A DNA stretch of 64,000 bases from Dipteris shenzhenensis (taxonomy: Eukaryota > Polypodiophyta > Polypodiopsida > Gleicheniales), in the NCBI GenBank assembly GCA_047967505.1, contig CM106541.1. One strand, 5' to 3'. The notes below the pieces were generated by a model, which saw nothing but the letters and a program-made list of their open reading frames with translations, had not been told where the DNA came from and did no database searches. Position numbers and translations under genes: made by a program. Positions 43,378 to 54,409 of the stretch are shown here, piece after piece; the stretch's first letter is position 1; each line of letters opens with the position of its first letter.

Positions 43378-44292
43378 CTACGGGGAAGAAGTACCTATAG
43401 CCTCCTCGTGGTCAAAAACCAAGGGGTCAGAAACCAAAGTGATTGGGGCTGGTGGATCTAAAGGCCCCTCCTGATGTGGAACTATAGTGTTTGGGGCTGT
43501 AGCAACATCCACCTTTGTCTGAATAGGATCAAAAGTCTTCTCCTGAGGTAAGGGAGAGCTGCTTTGATAGCTCTCCATCATGGTACTGGGTGCGCTGCGG
43601 GCTGGTGGTCCTGGGGTGCACGAAGTAGGGCGCCCTATTGCTCTTGGTGGTCCTGGAGTGCGTGGTACAGTGTACTGGGGAGGTGCACTCGTGGTAGTAC
43701 ATGAAGGAGCCGCACCAGAAGACCTCTTGGGTCTTTTTCTCTTCCTTGGGCAGTCTCTAGCAAAGTGCCCAAGGGTCCTACAAATCCTGCACTGGTCCTG
43801 TCTACCTGAAATCTTGACTCTCTTTCGAAAGAGAGAGCCGTCTGGACGGTGAAGCATAATGTGGTCATCTGAGATGTTAGGGTCAGAGACAATGACCCTA
43901 ACACAAGGCACCCCATCCGCACTGACTGCCTCTGTCGAGGAAGAAGGCATGCCAGGAAGGGAGGGAATCTCAGTGACCACTTCGACCGATAGTGGCAAGC
44001 AGTCGATGGTAGACCTGAGAAAGACGAGGAAATCTAATGAACAGTGATGTGACCTGCTTGTCCTCCTCGACTGGATCGAAGCCCAAGGTGTAGGGTAAAA
44101 GAAAGATCCTCCTCGAACCCAAAGCCAGGGGATTAGCTTTGAGAACAAGGGCTGTGGACTCGTGGGAGTCGAAAACCACTTGGAAGAATCCACGTCCCAA
44201 AAGTCGAATATCCCTGAGGTGTGGGGCGAGGTCTCCTGGTAATGCCGCCAGCATCTAGTCCCTAGCCTGTGATTTGAAAGGGTGTAACCCAA
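43378..44292 (-). pseudogene. LINE ORF1 (DUF4283 plus CCHC knuckle), frameshifted
   Basis: The DUF4283 part is best read in the 44254-43970 frame: DIRLLGRGFFQVVFDSHEST, LVLKANPLALGSRRIFLLPY and LFIRFPRLSQVYHRLL. The longer frame (44292-43378) takes over near 43970 and carries VRVIVSDPNISDDHIMLHR, then CRICRTLGHFARDC, a C-x2-C-x4-H-x4-C knuckle, a basic run (RKRKRPKR), and a Pro/Ser/Thr-rich tail. ORF1 proteins bind LINE RNA. One frameshift separates the two halves. Confidence 0.8.
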
Positions 44293-44504
44293 AGATGCAG
44301 TTGAAAAGTGATGTGGAGCCCTCTAATTCCACATCTTTCTTGAGCTACTGCAACTCGTCTTCTGAAAAAATGACGGTTCTCGCGGCCGGTGGAAGTGGAC
44401 GGAGATTGGCTAAATGGGGATCCATTCGCCAATCAATGTGAAAAGGCCGATTCCAACACTGAAAAAGCTCTGTCCGTGAAACTACTGCCCAGGATGCCCT
44501 GAAC

Positions 44505-45235
44505 CCGGGCGCAGGAAGAAGGAGAAAGAAAGGGTAGGAGAGAGGGGAAGGGAAGGAGAGGATAGACTGAAGGGGGAGATGGAGGTAGGCTGAGGGGGAG
44601 GCGTGGGGAGTTGAGTTAGGAAGGAAGGGGGCGGGGAGGGAGAGGGAGGATGTTTTTTTTTTTTTAATAACTCTTTTTTTTTGGGGGGGGGGGGGTCTCC
44701 TCGGGGGGGGGGGGGGGATAGGAGGGAAGGAAAGGGAGGGCGGGGGAGAGGAAGGAGGGGGAGGGGTAGAGGAAAGGAGGGCAGGTTAGGAGGGAGGGAA
44801 AGGGAGGGCGGGGGAGAGAAAAGGATGGGGGAGGGGGAGAGCAGCGGGTGGGGAGAGGGAGGGCGAGGGAGGGGGCGGGGGGGGGAGAGGGAGGGCGGAG
44901 GAGAAGGGGGCAGCGGGGAGGGGGGCAACGGGGGGGAGAGGGATGACGGGGGAGGGGGCGGGGGAGGAGAAGGGAGCCGGGGGGGCTGACGGGTGGGGGA
45001 GAGGTAGGGCGGGGAGGGAGAGGTAGGGGCAGTAGGGAGGGAGATGTAGGGGGCAGCGGGGGGGGAGAGGGAGGGCGGGGAGGAGGAAGGGGAGAGGGAG
45101 GGAGAGGGGGCTGGCGAGAGGGGAGGGAGAGGAGGAGCAGCGAAGGGGGGAGAGGGGGGGCAGCGAGGGAGAGGGAGAGGGAGAGGGGGCTGGCTGAGAG
45201 AGGGAGAGGGGGGGCAATAGCTCACGGGGAGGAGC
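44505..45235. repeat. Polypurine block, GGGAGGG-rich, about 730 bp
   Basis: The + strand is almost only G and A, with units such as GGGGGAGAGGGAGGGCGGGG and rare C. One pocket (44650-44680) is T-rich. The Pro/Ser frames on the opposite strand are artefacts. Guanine runs make quadruplexes or triplexes likely. Confidence 0.88.
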
Positions 45236-45239
45236 AGCA

Positions 45240-46310
45240 GCTCATGTGGATAGCATCAATCTATAGATGAGTTTTTAACATCCCTCTATCTTTTTATTGT
45301 CAAATATAAATGGCATAATGTTACATATCAAATCAAATGACAAGGCATGATTTAGATCAATATCATGCCTTTTTGCACCATCTAAAAAAATTGTGTGCAT
45401 CAGAATATGAATTTTGTGAAATTCTGTCCAATTTTTTGCACCAAGTTTAAAGCAAGGTTTCCCATAATGGGGAGCGAGAAGACACTGTCTATTTTGGGAA
45501 AAAAAAAACCAAAATTTAACATCCTCTACCTTTTAATTGCACTCTGGGGATCACTCTTCATAAACCCATAAAGCATGTGCAAGCAAGCATGTATTAAAAA
45601 TTACCCCTATTCTTGCAAGTTACATTTTGTCATGTAAATGGTTGAACCCATGTATGTGTTTACATTTTAAAATATCTACATATATAAATTACATTAAGTT
45701 GCGATTTTATAAATCCCTTTATGCACACAAACAACATGTAAGTCCCCCCACTAAAAAATACTCCTCAATGCACAAAAGTGGTATGTTACATGTTTATGAG
45801 TGACCCCCCAGGATAATTGCCAAACCCAAATGGGGTTATGTTACAATAGTCCTTAACTTTAGACTACTCAATTTCAAGAAATGTGACACATAACCACTCT
45901 TTTGAATACTTTATACTTCCAGCAATTATTTTATAAAAAACTTAGATTCTTTCTTTGCTTGCTTGATTTTCCAATCACTTCAACTAATTGTTGCTCGCTT
46001 TTTTGGGCTTGCTCGCTTTTTCTCGCTCGCTCTATTGACTGCCTCCTTTGATTGGCATCAAGAGGCTTTGAGTGATCAAAGGGTTCAGTGGCATCTAGTT
46101 GATACGGCTAGAAGGAGTGGTGATTTGAATTGCAGGCAATTTGCTCACTTTGTGGGAGGTTGTTGCTAGTCACATTGGTTGTCTGGGTGTTGAGTGCCTA
46201 GCTGAGTGTGCTCTTGTTAGCCATCTCCATAAGTGAGCTTAGGCCGATTGTGGGTTGATTGGTTGTGTTGGGCTGCGGTACCTTTCCCTTGCACACTCAA
46301 GCCGTTTGGA
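45240..46310. other. AT-rich flank of the Gypsy element
   Basis: No gene or clear LTR. Two related lines (near 45278 and 45520, with ACATCC(C)TCTA(T/C)CTTTTA) hint at an old duplication. Any 5' LTR of the Gypsy copy starting at 46315 should lie here but was not recognised. Confidence 0.4.
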
Positions 46311-46314
46311 AGCC

Positions 46315-47138
46315 ATGAGTTACCAACTTTTCCTCGGATATGAGGGAGAAGATGCTGAAGTCCTGATTCAAAGGATTAATTGGATGGCCTATGATAGAGG
46401 CCGAGACACCGATGAAGACCTTTTACGCATGTTGGGCATGCTATTGGCAAGATCAGCCCATCTATGGTGGTAGGGTATTTTGGCAAGAGAGCGGGATACT
46501 TGGCCATGAGCTAGGGAGGTTTTTTGACAGCTTTTTGGAAGAAAAAATACCGTGGAGGAGTTATGGCATGTATTGGCACACACTCATATGAAGGAAGGAG
46601 AAGATGTGTCTCAATTTGTTGCTGTATTTGAAGAAAAGTGGATTTTAGTAGAGAGGAGGATGCAAGCCCAAAACGGTCAAGTGCCTGTTGACTTCTTCAA
46701 GAAGGACAAGTTTATTTCCTTGCTCACTCCTGTCCTCAAGGAGAAAGTGGAGCTGAAGGACCCTAACACCTATGCTACGGCCGTGTGGATAGCAAAGGAG
46801 AGTTATTGAAAGATGCATATGGTACATCAGCCCCAACTGTTTCAGGTGAAAGAAGCTCCCCCAAATCTGTTGCTACCCCCGGTGGATTCTCGTCCAAATC
46901 AGCCCCCTCCTATTCCCAACAATCCTGTGTAACCAGTGGTAGCTAGGGGTCTTTCCAAAGGAGATATTCAAGCATTAGCACAAGGCATCACCAATATGTC
47001 TTTAGCTATGTTGCAGTAGCGTGCACTGGCTCCTCGTTCGAGCGGTGGCGAGAGACCAAGGAATCAGTGGCAAGCAACTGCCACTTGCTTCAATTGTTAT
47101 GAGCATGGCCACATCGGCCCTAACTGTCCGCACCCCAG
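46315..47138 (+). pseudogene. Gypsy gag with CCHC zinc knuckle
   Basis: MSYQLFLGYEGEDAEVLIQR then INWMAYDRGRDTDEDLLRML and ARSAHLWW are the start of Retrotrans_gag. After a stop and frame change, EELWHVLAHTHMKEGEDVSQ, FVAVFEEKWI and LLTPVLKEKVEL complete it. The knuckle CFNCYEHGHIGPNC (C-x2-C-x4-H-x4-C) is at about 47089-47130. At least three breaks. Confidence 0.82.
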
Positions 47139-47499
47139 AAGGAGGGGAGGAGAGATGTATCCAATCCTTCCTCCACAACCACCCGAGAGAGAGCCAGAAG
47201 GAAGGGCGGGAGAAGTTCGAAGAGAAGTTGAACCAGTGAGGCATGAGTTGGATAGGTGTCCCACGGAGGTAGGTAATGTTACTTTGATTGGAATAAGTAA
47301 TTTAGGTGATGAGGCTGAAATTTTAGCCAACAAGAGGATGTGGGAGTCACATGAAGAGTGGTTGACGGGTGCCAAGAGGGGAAAGCAAGTCAGCTTTGCC
47401 TATGGAGATTGCACCGCGAGAGGAGTACGCAATGAAAGAAGGGGAGGAGAAAGATCCAAGTAGGAGATTATGCCCTTGGTCGGGATCAGCCCGCATATA

Positions 47500-48125
47500 G
47501 TCTTGTGGAGGATCTCAAGCAAAAGAAGGTGGACATAACATATGGCCAGCTGCTACAACTCAATTCTTCGCTTCCGCGGCAATGGCACGGAGCAATAAGT
47601 TTAAGACGGCCCAAGAAGGTAGTTGCAGGTATGATTCATATAACTCATGTGCGTGATATACCACCCATTTTGGAAGTATGGTTGCAAGGTCGTCCTGTCA
47701 GGATGGAGGCATGGAGGTTTGTGTCCTCACAGAAGACACCATGCGGGATCTCAATTTAAAGATGAACGCGACATCTTATCTGAGGGTAAAGATGGCCAAC
47801 AATTCTAAGGTACGTTGTCTTGATTGCATAGAAGATCTAAAAGTGAATGTAGGTGGGCAAAGAGCTACCATGGATTTCCACGTGATGCCCGCTAAGTTCA
47901 GAGCCTATCCAATTATGTTGGGCCAGCCTTGGCTCATTGGTATGAAGACTCGGCAGGATTGGCACAATGGCCTTCTCAAATTATACATGGATCCACCACC
48001 CAAGGAGAGGGTGATATTCGATATGAAGACCGGCGAGGTGATCCAAGGAGCAGCAAAAGAAGAAGCGGAGAGTGAAGAGGAGTCCTATACCTCTTTGTCC
48101 AGATCGATAGATGAGCTTTTGGAGG
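47500..48125 (+). pseudogene. Gypsy protease region
   Basis: The retropepsin-like segment runs about 47650-47960: DGGMEVCVLTEDTMRDLNL where families have D-G/S-G-A-S-V-x-V-x-x-E-x-x-x-x-L-x-L, then VNVGGQRATMDFHVMPAKFR and YPIMLGQPWLIGM, the closing I-L-G-x-P-W motif. The catalytic D-x-G is shifted or replaced (DGGM), with frame change just before it. A Glu-rich linker leads into RT. Confidence 0.72.
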
Positions 48126-48905
48126 CTGATTTTATTTATCTAGTTTATACTTTAGAGTGGGTCTCACTTGTGTTTATCATCCCCAAACCCAATGGCAAGT
48201 GGAGAATCTGTGTAGACTTCCGTCCGCTCAATACATGGACAAAGCGGGATCACTATCCTCTTCCTTTTCAGGATGAGATTCTTGATTAGGTATCGGGTCA
48301 TGATTGTTATACCATTTGTGATGGGTATTCCGGTTACTTTCAGATCCGGATAGCTCCAAAGGACCAGAAGAAGACTACCTTTGTTAAACCACGGGGATCC
48401 TTTTTCTATAGGGTCATGCCCTTTGGTTTGATGAATGCATATGCTAGTTTTCAGAGGTGGATGAATTGGGTATTTGCTCCATATCTTGGTAAGTCTCTAA
48501 GGGTCTTTATGGATGATTTTTGTATATATAGTTCTCGCATGATGCATGTGGAAAAGGTGGATGAAGTGTTTGGCAGGCTGGATAGGGATGGAGGGCAACT
48601 CAATCCCTCTAAGTGCAAGGTAGCAAGGACAAAGGTAATTCTTTTGGGTCATGAGGTATCAGCGAACATCTCACTCGATCCAAGGAAGATGGAGGCTTTT
48701 CTTCTTCAAGATCCTCCCACAAGTATGAAGGCCCTTCTCAGCTTTGTTTATAAGTTGAAATATTTGTCTAGGTCTTTCAGCATGTTGGCAGAATACATTC
48801 ATCCTTTGCAGAAGGCAACACAGGTGGATCCATTCAGATGGATGAAGGTGGAGAATGATGCTTTTCAAAGAGAAGCTAAGTACGTTGCCTATATTGATGT
48901 CTCCT
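48126..48905 (+). pseudogene. Gypsy reverse transcriptase
   Basis: Motifs: EWVSLVFIIPKPNGKWRICV then DFRPLNTWTKRDHYPLP, a stop at 48289, DGYSGYFQIRIAPKDQKKTT (motif A Asp), FYRVMPFGLMNAYASFQRWM (motif B), LRVFMDDFCIYS (motif C with both Asp), then NPSKCKVARTKVILLGHEVS. Only one stop interrupts it, so it is the best kept part of the element. It makes cDNA from element RNA in virus-like particles. Confidence 0.88.
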
Positions 48906-49140
48906 GATATGGGTCAACCTTTCTATGCTAGTTTGAGTATTGGCAGGAATGCAGTGGGAGCCATCCTTATGCAAAAGGGGAAAGGAAGTTCCTACATGAG
49001 ACCCGTTTACTACATTAGCCGACCGATGGGAGCAATGGAGATGGCATGGCATGAGGTGGAGCAATTGGTATGGTGTCTTATGTTTGTAGCTAAGATATGG
49101 AGTTCATACTTATTGGCCAAACCCTTGGTGGTTTTGACTA
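48855..49140 (+). pseudogene. Gypsy RNase H N-terminal part
   Basis: LPILMSPDMGQPFYASLSIG and RNAVGAILMQKGKGS, VYYISRPMGAMEMAWHEVEQ and LVWCLMFVAKIWSSYL follow the RT_RNaseH layout (P-F-x-L-x-x-D-A-S, Y-Y-x-S-R, Y-x-x-x-E-x-x). Frame differs from the RT. The sequence loses similarity after about 49140, before the domain end. Confidence 0.75.
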
Positions 49141-49234
49141 GTAATCAACTTTCTTGCTGCTCCTGCCTTGCAGCCCCTAGTGTGCTTCGTGTAGCTCCAT
49201 CAATGCACCTTTGGTGCACCCAGGTTCTCCATCG

Positions 49235-49400
49235 ACGGTTTCATACTCCTCTCCTTGTTTCAGAGGGGGATCTGCATCGACACTCTCTCCTCTCCTTGTT
49301 TCAGAGGGGGATCTACATTGTCACTCTCTCCTCTCCTTCTCTTCAGATGGTTCTTGCAACACACCCAGCTCCTTGCCCCATCCAGGAGCTGAGAGGGGGT
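49235..49400. repeat. Repeated TTTCAGAGGGGGATCT unit before an LTR-like start
   Basis: CTCTCCTTGTTTCAGAGGGGG occurs twice (49249 and 49291) and a shorter form once more near 49330, spacing about 42 bp. The last purine run, GAGCTGAGAGGGGG, is immediately followed by TGTTGAGATATC, so it could be a polypurine tract. Confidence 0.55.
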
Positions 49401-50940
49401 GTTGAGATATCATCTCCTGTCTAGAGTGAGGGCCTATGTTGTGGGTGTGCCTGCCCAGAGTGAGAGAGTGAGGGCCTCTGTTGTGGGTGTTCCCGCCCAA
49501 TTGTGAGAGCACCAGTTGACTTGCTACACACCGTTTCTGGGCCTGTGTCCAGTATAGCCAGATATGTAGCCCTGATTGTTGCCCTGAGAGTCTCCAAACA
49601 GGAGCCTAGTCGGCCTGCCTAGGGGCCCAGTCGGCAATCATGGTCGGCCCAGGTAGTCAGCCCAAGGCCGACCACCTACCAGTTGGCTGTGACTGGTAAA
49701 GCCGACTAGTTCAGAGCTGACCCCCTACCTGGTACCTGCCTCCACCTTGGCCTATATATACTTGCCTCTGCCATGCTCATTGTCACTCATTCTTTCCAAT
49801 GTTAAGCCTCTGTTTCCTGCCTCTTGCATCCTGCATCCAGGTGCCTCTTGCCCAACCTCTGCCCTGCTTCTTGCCAGTGTATCCTACTTCTTGTCCACAG
49901 GTGCCTCCTCCATAGCCTCTTGCTCAGCCTCTACCTGCAGTGCACACTTGATCCAGTCTATCCCTCCGTCACGTGCTCATCTCTTGCAATGATGGTGACC
50001 CTAGAGACTCCTCTACATCAACTTGATGCCTTGCTCCAGATCTACATCAAGTTGGTGCATCACTTCAGTGCTCCAAGTATAGCACTTCTCATGCATCTCC
50101 TTCTTGTGCCCCATCACCGACACCTTCCCCTCGGTCTCTTGGTTGGCACCCCTTCTTCTCCTCTGTGCTCTATGATCAGCACCCTTCATATCTGCAACAT
50201 TGCTACTCAGTTATTGCCATAGTAGCCTCCGTTTGCTGCCCAAGATTTAGCCCGTTTGCTGCCTTGTATAGCTCCAGTGTGCAAGCACATGAGTCCCAAT
50301 CTGTAGCCCCTCTTTCAGGTCAGGTCAGCAGTCCACTTCTGCACACAGTGGGCAGCTCCTTCACCTTCAGGTCGGCAGCCTCCTACTGATCAGGTAGACA
50401 GCATACTTAGCTCCAATCGGCAGCAGTTCCAGCTCCAGTCGGCAGTGTATCCAGCTCCTGTCAGTAGTGTATTCAGCTCCAATTAGTAGTCCTTTGTACA
50501 CTGCATACTCAGCCTCCTGCTGCTGATCTGGTCGGCAGTCATTTGTGCTCCTGTTTTCAGCTCAGATTTGCTCTGTATCAGCCCCCTTTGTTCCGGTCTC
50601 TTGCTGTCCATTCGGAGCAGCCCCACCTCTCCTTCTGAGGTTGTATTCCCGATTGTTCCTGCCCTGATTTAGGGCTCTATACAGTGGTTCTGCTTGTGGG
50701 AGATCCGTTGTCACTTCTCTCTCTTTGATCTCATTGTTCGCGCTCGTGATTGCTTCCGCACTGTATTCTCACATTCTGGCTTCAGTTGGCCCTTGACAAC
50801 CTCCCCTGATGGTTGCTCCTGTTGGCTGAGATGGTACCCTTCTCTTGGCACTCTGCAATGGACCAAAATCAACCTAATCATGGCTGGATCTGGACTGGAA
50901 ACCATGCTGTAACTAACTGAAAATCACGGGTTTGTCAATG
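49400..50940 (+). mobile_element. LTR-like region with TATA box and minisatellite
   Basis: Begins TGTTGAGATATC after a polypurine run. TATATATA at 49753-49760 follows a segment with GGCCGAC/GTCGGCC repeats also seen in the solo LTR (17110-17195). 50386-50500 is a minisatellite of roughly 28 bp (CAGCTCCAATCGGCAG variants). The far end is not certain. It could be a 3' LTR of about 1.5 kb. No second copy in the window. Confidence 0.45.
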
Positions 50941-50944
50941 CACA

Positions 50945-51580
50945 GGGTGTGCACGTGACATTCCCCCCTGCTAAAATTGTTGCTAGGTTGACTTCTTCGC
51001 AACATACCGCCTAGTGGGGAACCCATGGAAACTGTTGCCAACTCTTGCATGGATGACCTGTCTGAAGACACCCACGATCCTCCGTCTCTAGGAAACTATG
51101 AATTTTGTACAAAGCTCGAACCTCGATGAAGCCTCCTCTTGTGCCCCCCGCAAATCCACATACCTTAGGATCTCACGTTTTGTTGCACGTCTCTTGAGAA
51201 GAACCTCCTTGAATCTATAGCCTGTACTCTTTCCATCATCCCCTATCGATGTGGGATTCGTGATCTCTTGCTAGACTGCCACCCACGCTCCTGCTGGTAA
51301 GGATTTGACTTGACTTGATTCTTTTTTTCTTGACTTTTCTGACATATATACTCTTTTTCTTTTCTTTTTCTTTGTCTGAAACCCTAGCCCTAATGCATCC
51401 TACAGACCTACATGCTCCTATATGATGATGCAAGGAACACCTAGCCCTAAACCTATAATATCTTCAACACCGGGTTGACTTGAGTGGAAGCGATTGACTT
51501 TTTTGACTGGATGTCCATCATCTGATGCCTGACAACTTCTTTGAAACCTAAAAGTTTCCCTTTTTAGGTCAAAATAATGT
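50945..51580. other. Region between LTR-like sequence and Copia integrase fragment
   Basis: No gene is supported. The final part (51480-51560) may be decayed Copia sequence upstream of the pre-integrase domain. Confidence 0.35.
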
Positions 51581-51589
51581 CATCTACAC

Positions 51590-52305
51590 AGTGGCGAATA
51601 ATACACCAAATCCAATTCAAGGGACATGCATTATCCCTCAAGTACCTCTTGTCAGTAGGTCAAATGACTGAACACAACTACCGAGTCATATTCGACGGAG
51701 ATGAATGCACTATCAGAGACAAATTTAGAAGATTTCAGCTCTAGTAGGAAAAGGAGTCAAGGAAGGACGCTTGTATAGAATGCTAGCTACAGGGCCAGAT
51801 AAGCATGCCATGTCAGCTCAAAAGCAAACGGATGCCACTATCTACAAAATGGCACAAGAGATATGGTCATGTTAATTTCAAGAGCTTGTTAGATCTCAAG
51901 AATCAGAATATGGCAATTGGGATTCCTAGACTACAGTTTCTTGGAAAAGTTTGCAAAGCATGCTGCTTCGGCAAACAAAAGAGAACCAATTTTGGCAGAA
52001 GCACCTCTCGAGCAAGAGGTATTCTTGATTTGATACATACAGATGTATGGGGTTATGCCCAGACCCGCAACATCAATGGTTCACTTTACTACTTGAATTT
52101 CATCGACGAGTGCAACAGATATTGTTGGGTCTACTTTCTGAAAGAGAGATTTGATGTTTTTTCAAATTTCAAGAATTCAAAGCCATGGTAGAAAACCAAA
52201 TAGGCAAAAAGATCAAAGTCATAAGATCAAATAGGCAAAAAGATCAAAGTCATGAGATCAAATAGAGGAGGTGAATATATTTCTTCAGCTATTGTCTCTT
52301 TGCCA
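51590..52305 (+). pseudogene. Copia pre-integrase and integrase N-terminal fragment
   Basis: After KYLLSVGQMTEHNYRVIF the frame at 51805-52191 gives WHKRYGHVNFKSLLDLKNQN, then CKACCFGKQKRTNF (the H-H-C-C zinc site) and LDLIHTDVWG with the first catalytic Asp, then YYLNFIDECNRYCWVYFLKE. A 31-bp tandem duplication (about 52197-52262) shifts the frame. The next motif reads SNRGGEYIS where D-N-G-G-E is expected, so the second catalytic Asp is Asn. It ends near 52305 where the Gypsy LTR starts. Integrase inserts element DNA into the chromosome. Confidence 0.85.
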
Positions 52306-52415
52306 ACATGGACTTAGGTAGAACAGAATGTGTGTGTAGAAGAGTAGCGGCAAAGCTCTCCTTGTACTTGGATGAGGCTAGAAATAATCCCTCTTAGAAA
52401 TCAAACTTGCGTGTT

Positions 52416-52760
52416 CTACATGCAAGTTCTACATACAATTTCTACATGCAACTCCTACATGCAAGTTCTACATACGAGTTCTACATGCAACTTCTACATG
52501 CAACTCCTACATGCGAGTTTTATATACGAGTTCTACATGCAACTCCTACATGCGAGTTTTACATACGAGTTCTACATGCAACTTCTACATGCAACTCCTA
52601 CATGCGAAATCTACATACGACTTCTACATGCAACTCCTACATGCGAGTTCTACATACGAGTTCTACATGCAACTTCTACATGCAACTCCTACCTGCAAGT
52701 TCTACATACGAGTTCTACATGCAACTCCTACATGCAACTTCTATATGCAAGTTCTATATG
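52416..52760. repeat. 13-bp minisatellite, about 26 units
   Basis: Units such as CTACATGCAACTC, CTACATACGAGTT and CTACATGCAAGTT repeat with period 13. Because 13 is not a multiple of 3, the same 13-residue peptide repeat (YMQLLHASSTYEF type) appears in all three + frames, which explains the overlapping long frames here. It lies upstream of the LTR TATA box, in the U3 position. Confidence 0.88.
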
Positions 52761-52815
52761 TAGAGAGAGAATGTCTTACAATTCCTACATGCAGAGAGAG
52801 AAGCTCTCCAACTTG

Positions 52816-52823
52816 TATAAATA
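52816..52823 (+). promoter_or_regulatory. TATA box in the Gypsy LTR
   Basis: TATAAATA, followed by CCCCATAATGG, placed between the minisatellite (U3) and the pyrimidine-rich downstream part. Confidence 0.55.
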
Positions 52824-52957
52824 CCCCATAATGGAATGAAGCCCATACTCTTTGGGGCATTGTGTTGAGTTCTACTTTGGTATTCCAAGCAATTGTCTCA
52901 AGTGTCCATGCTTTCTTGCACTCCATGTCCAAAAGTATGTCCAAACCTTGCAACTTC

Positions 52958-53190
52958 TCCTCCCGTCTCCTCCAACCTTGCAACCCATCCTCTCTCTCTC
53001 CTCCTCCCTCCTCCTCCTCCCTTCTCCTCCTCCCTCTTCCTCCTCCTCCTCCCTCCTCCTCCTCCCTTCTCCTCCTCCCTCTTCCTCCTCCTCCTCCTCC
53101 TCCCTCCTCCTCCTCCTCTCTCCTCCTCCTCCTCCTCCTCCACCTCCTCCCTCCTCCTCCTCCCTCCTCTCTCTTCTTTTCCCCATGCTC
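52958..53190. repeat. (CTC/CTT)n pyrimidine tract
   Basis: CTCCTC-type triplets with CCCTTCTCCTCCTCCCTCTT interruptions over about 230 bp, almost without purines on the + strand. The frames through it are artefacts. Confidence 0.88.
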
Positions 53191-53284
53191 TTACACCTTC
53201 TTCCTCTCTCACTCCTATGCTCCCCCTAAACCCTTAGTTCCTTAACCCTTAATCTCCATGATCTACAAGGGAGATGAGTTCTCC

Positions 53285-53500
53285 ACTATGTACTCTACTC
53301 TAGACCTTGGAACCTCTTGTAAACTCTGGAACCTCTCTCTAAACCTTGGAACCTCCTTCTAGACCTTGGAACTCCTCCTAACCTTGGAACTCCTAAACCT
53401 TGGAACCTCCTTCTAACCCTGGAACCTCTTCAAAACCCTGGAACCTCCTAAACTCTGGAACCTCCTTCTAACCGTTAAACTTCTCCTAAACCCTATAACC
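53285..53500. repeat. CTTGGAACCTCCT minisatellite
   Basis: About ten units of roughly 17-24 bp around CTTGGAACCTCCTTCTAA, with variable length and CTCTGG/CCCTGG variants. It lies in the presumed R-U5 part of the LTR. Confidence 0.75.
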
Positions 53501-53751
53501 CCCAATGAAGGTGAAAGACTTCAATACCTCAACTATGATGATACACGTTCCTTTTACACATGCATGCACTATGTTTGCTTACCACACTTAAGCCTACATC
53601 TCTCACCGGAACACGACTCGAGGCTCTAAGCTACACGTATACTACAAACGACAACCCCGATATATTTGTAGGTGACAAAAAGCCTCGGAACCCTAAATAT
53701 ACTGGGAATACCTTGCTCTTCCTACAGAAGTCGTAGGAAAGAGCAAACATT

Positions 53752-53769
53752 TGGCGCCATTGTCGGGGA
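53752..53769 (+). promoter_or_regulatory. Gypsy primer binding site, tRNA-Asp type
   Basis: TGGCGCCATTGTCGGGGA fits the plant Gypsy (Tat/Athila-like) primer site T-G-G-C-G-C-C-G-T-T-G-C-C-G-G-G-G-A with few changes. It begins two bases after the LTR end and gives the + strand orientation. Confidence 0.88.
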
Positions 53770-54116
53770 GACTAGCATCTCAAGTAACGGGTAAACATAT
53801 GCAAGTATGTGTAAAAAACAAACTACTTTAAACTTTCGCGAACATAACACTCAAGGCCAAGGAGAGTAAAATTTTTTCCATTTTAGCCAAACATATCAAC
53901 CCCAAGCATCAACCTTGGGTTACTACCTTAAGAAATTTTCTTTATTTCTTAAAAAGAAGCCACTTGATAAACAATCACGCCAAGTAGTGGAAACGAATGC
54001 GTAGAGCTTGCAATTTCAATCATTTCACCTTTTTGTAGAAGCACAAACCGTGCTATCCATTAAAGTTACGGCTCGGGAAGAGTTTAGGGTTTAACCCTAA
54101 ACCTAAACCCATTTCC

Positions 54117-54124
54117 TATAAAAA
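54117..54124 (+). promoter_or_regulatory. Second TATA-like box in the Gypsy leader
   Basis: CCTATAAAAACCC follows AACCCTAAACCTAAACCC (a telo-box-like motif) and precedes a pyrimidine-rich CATCTTTC stretch. It is a plausible separate promoter inside the leader; transcription is unproven. Confidence 0.35.
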
Positions 54125-54409
54125 CCCACTCCATCCCCTCATTCTTCATCTTTCACATCTTGCCTCCATCGTCTTCCTCATTCTAAGCCCTACGCAAGAC
54201 ACTTCTCCCTCTCCATCAACCACCACCCTACTCCCATCCTGACATGGTAAGTGACTTCGAGCCCATCTCGCAATGATAACCTAGCCATCCACCAACCGTC
54301 CATTGGTCCTCAACAATCCCATTACATCGAGAAAGACTTGGAGAGCGTTTAGGTGATCACCTCTTCCTCCCTTTGGATTTCCGTCAAAGTTTTCCATCCG
54401 TCAAGTTTT

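Larger units (their letters stand above)
42480..44470 (-). mobile_element. LINE 5' part: ORF1 and start of the endonuclease
   Basis: Minus strand: DUF4283-type ORF1 (44254-43970), zinc knuckle (about 43790), Pro/Ser-rich tail to 43380 and on to 42960, then the start of an APE-type endonuclease (42960-42482). The break at about 42480 removes the rest of ORF2. Complementary to the 3'-biased LINE copies elsewhere in the window; kinship is possible but not shown. Confidence 0.78.
46315..49140 (+). mobile_element. Decayed Gypsy element: gag, protease, RT, RNase H
   Basis: Order gag-zinc knuckle-PR-RT-RNase H on the + strand with multiple stops and shifts. Integrase and both LTRs are not recognisable. 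The sequence changes abruptly near 49140. Confidence 0.85.
52331..53749 (+). mobile_element. 5' LTR of a Gypsy element (start approximate)
   Basis: The inner end ACA at 53749 is followed after two bases by a Gypsy primer site. The LTR includes a 13-bp minisatellite, a TATAAATA box (52816-52823), a CTCCTC tract and an AACCTTGGAACCTCCT repeat. The outer boundary was not fixed: TG at 52331 is a candidate, lying after the Copia integrase fragment is lost. Confidence 0.6.

Noticed and set aside
44482-45225. Pro/Ser-rich minus-strand frames and Gly-rich plus-strand frame
   Set aside because: Low-complexity polypurine block; no start context or domains.
47678-48289. Functional Gypsy polyprotein
   Set aside because: Protease active-site region is frameshifted and stops interrupt the RT at 48289.
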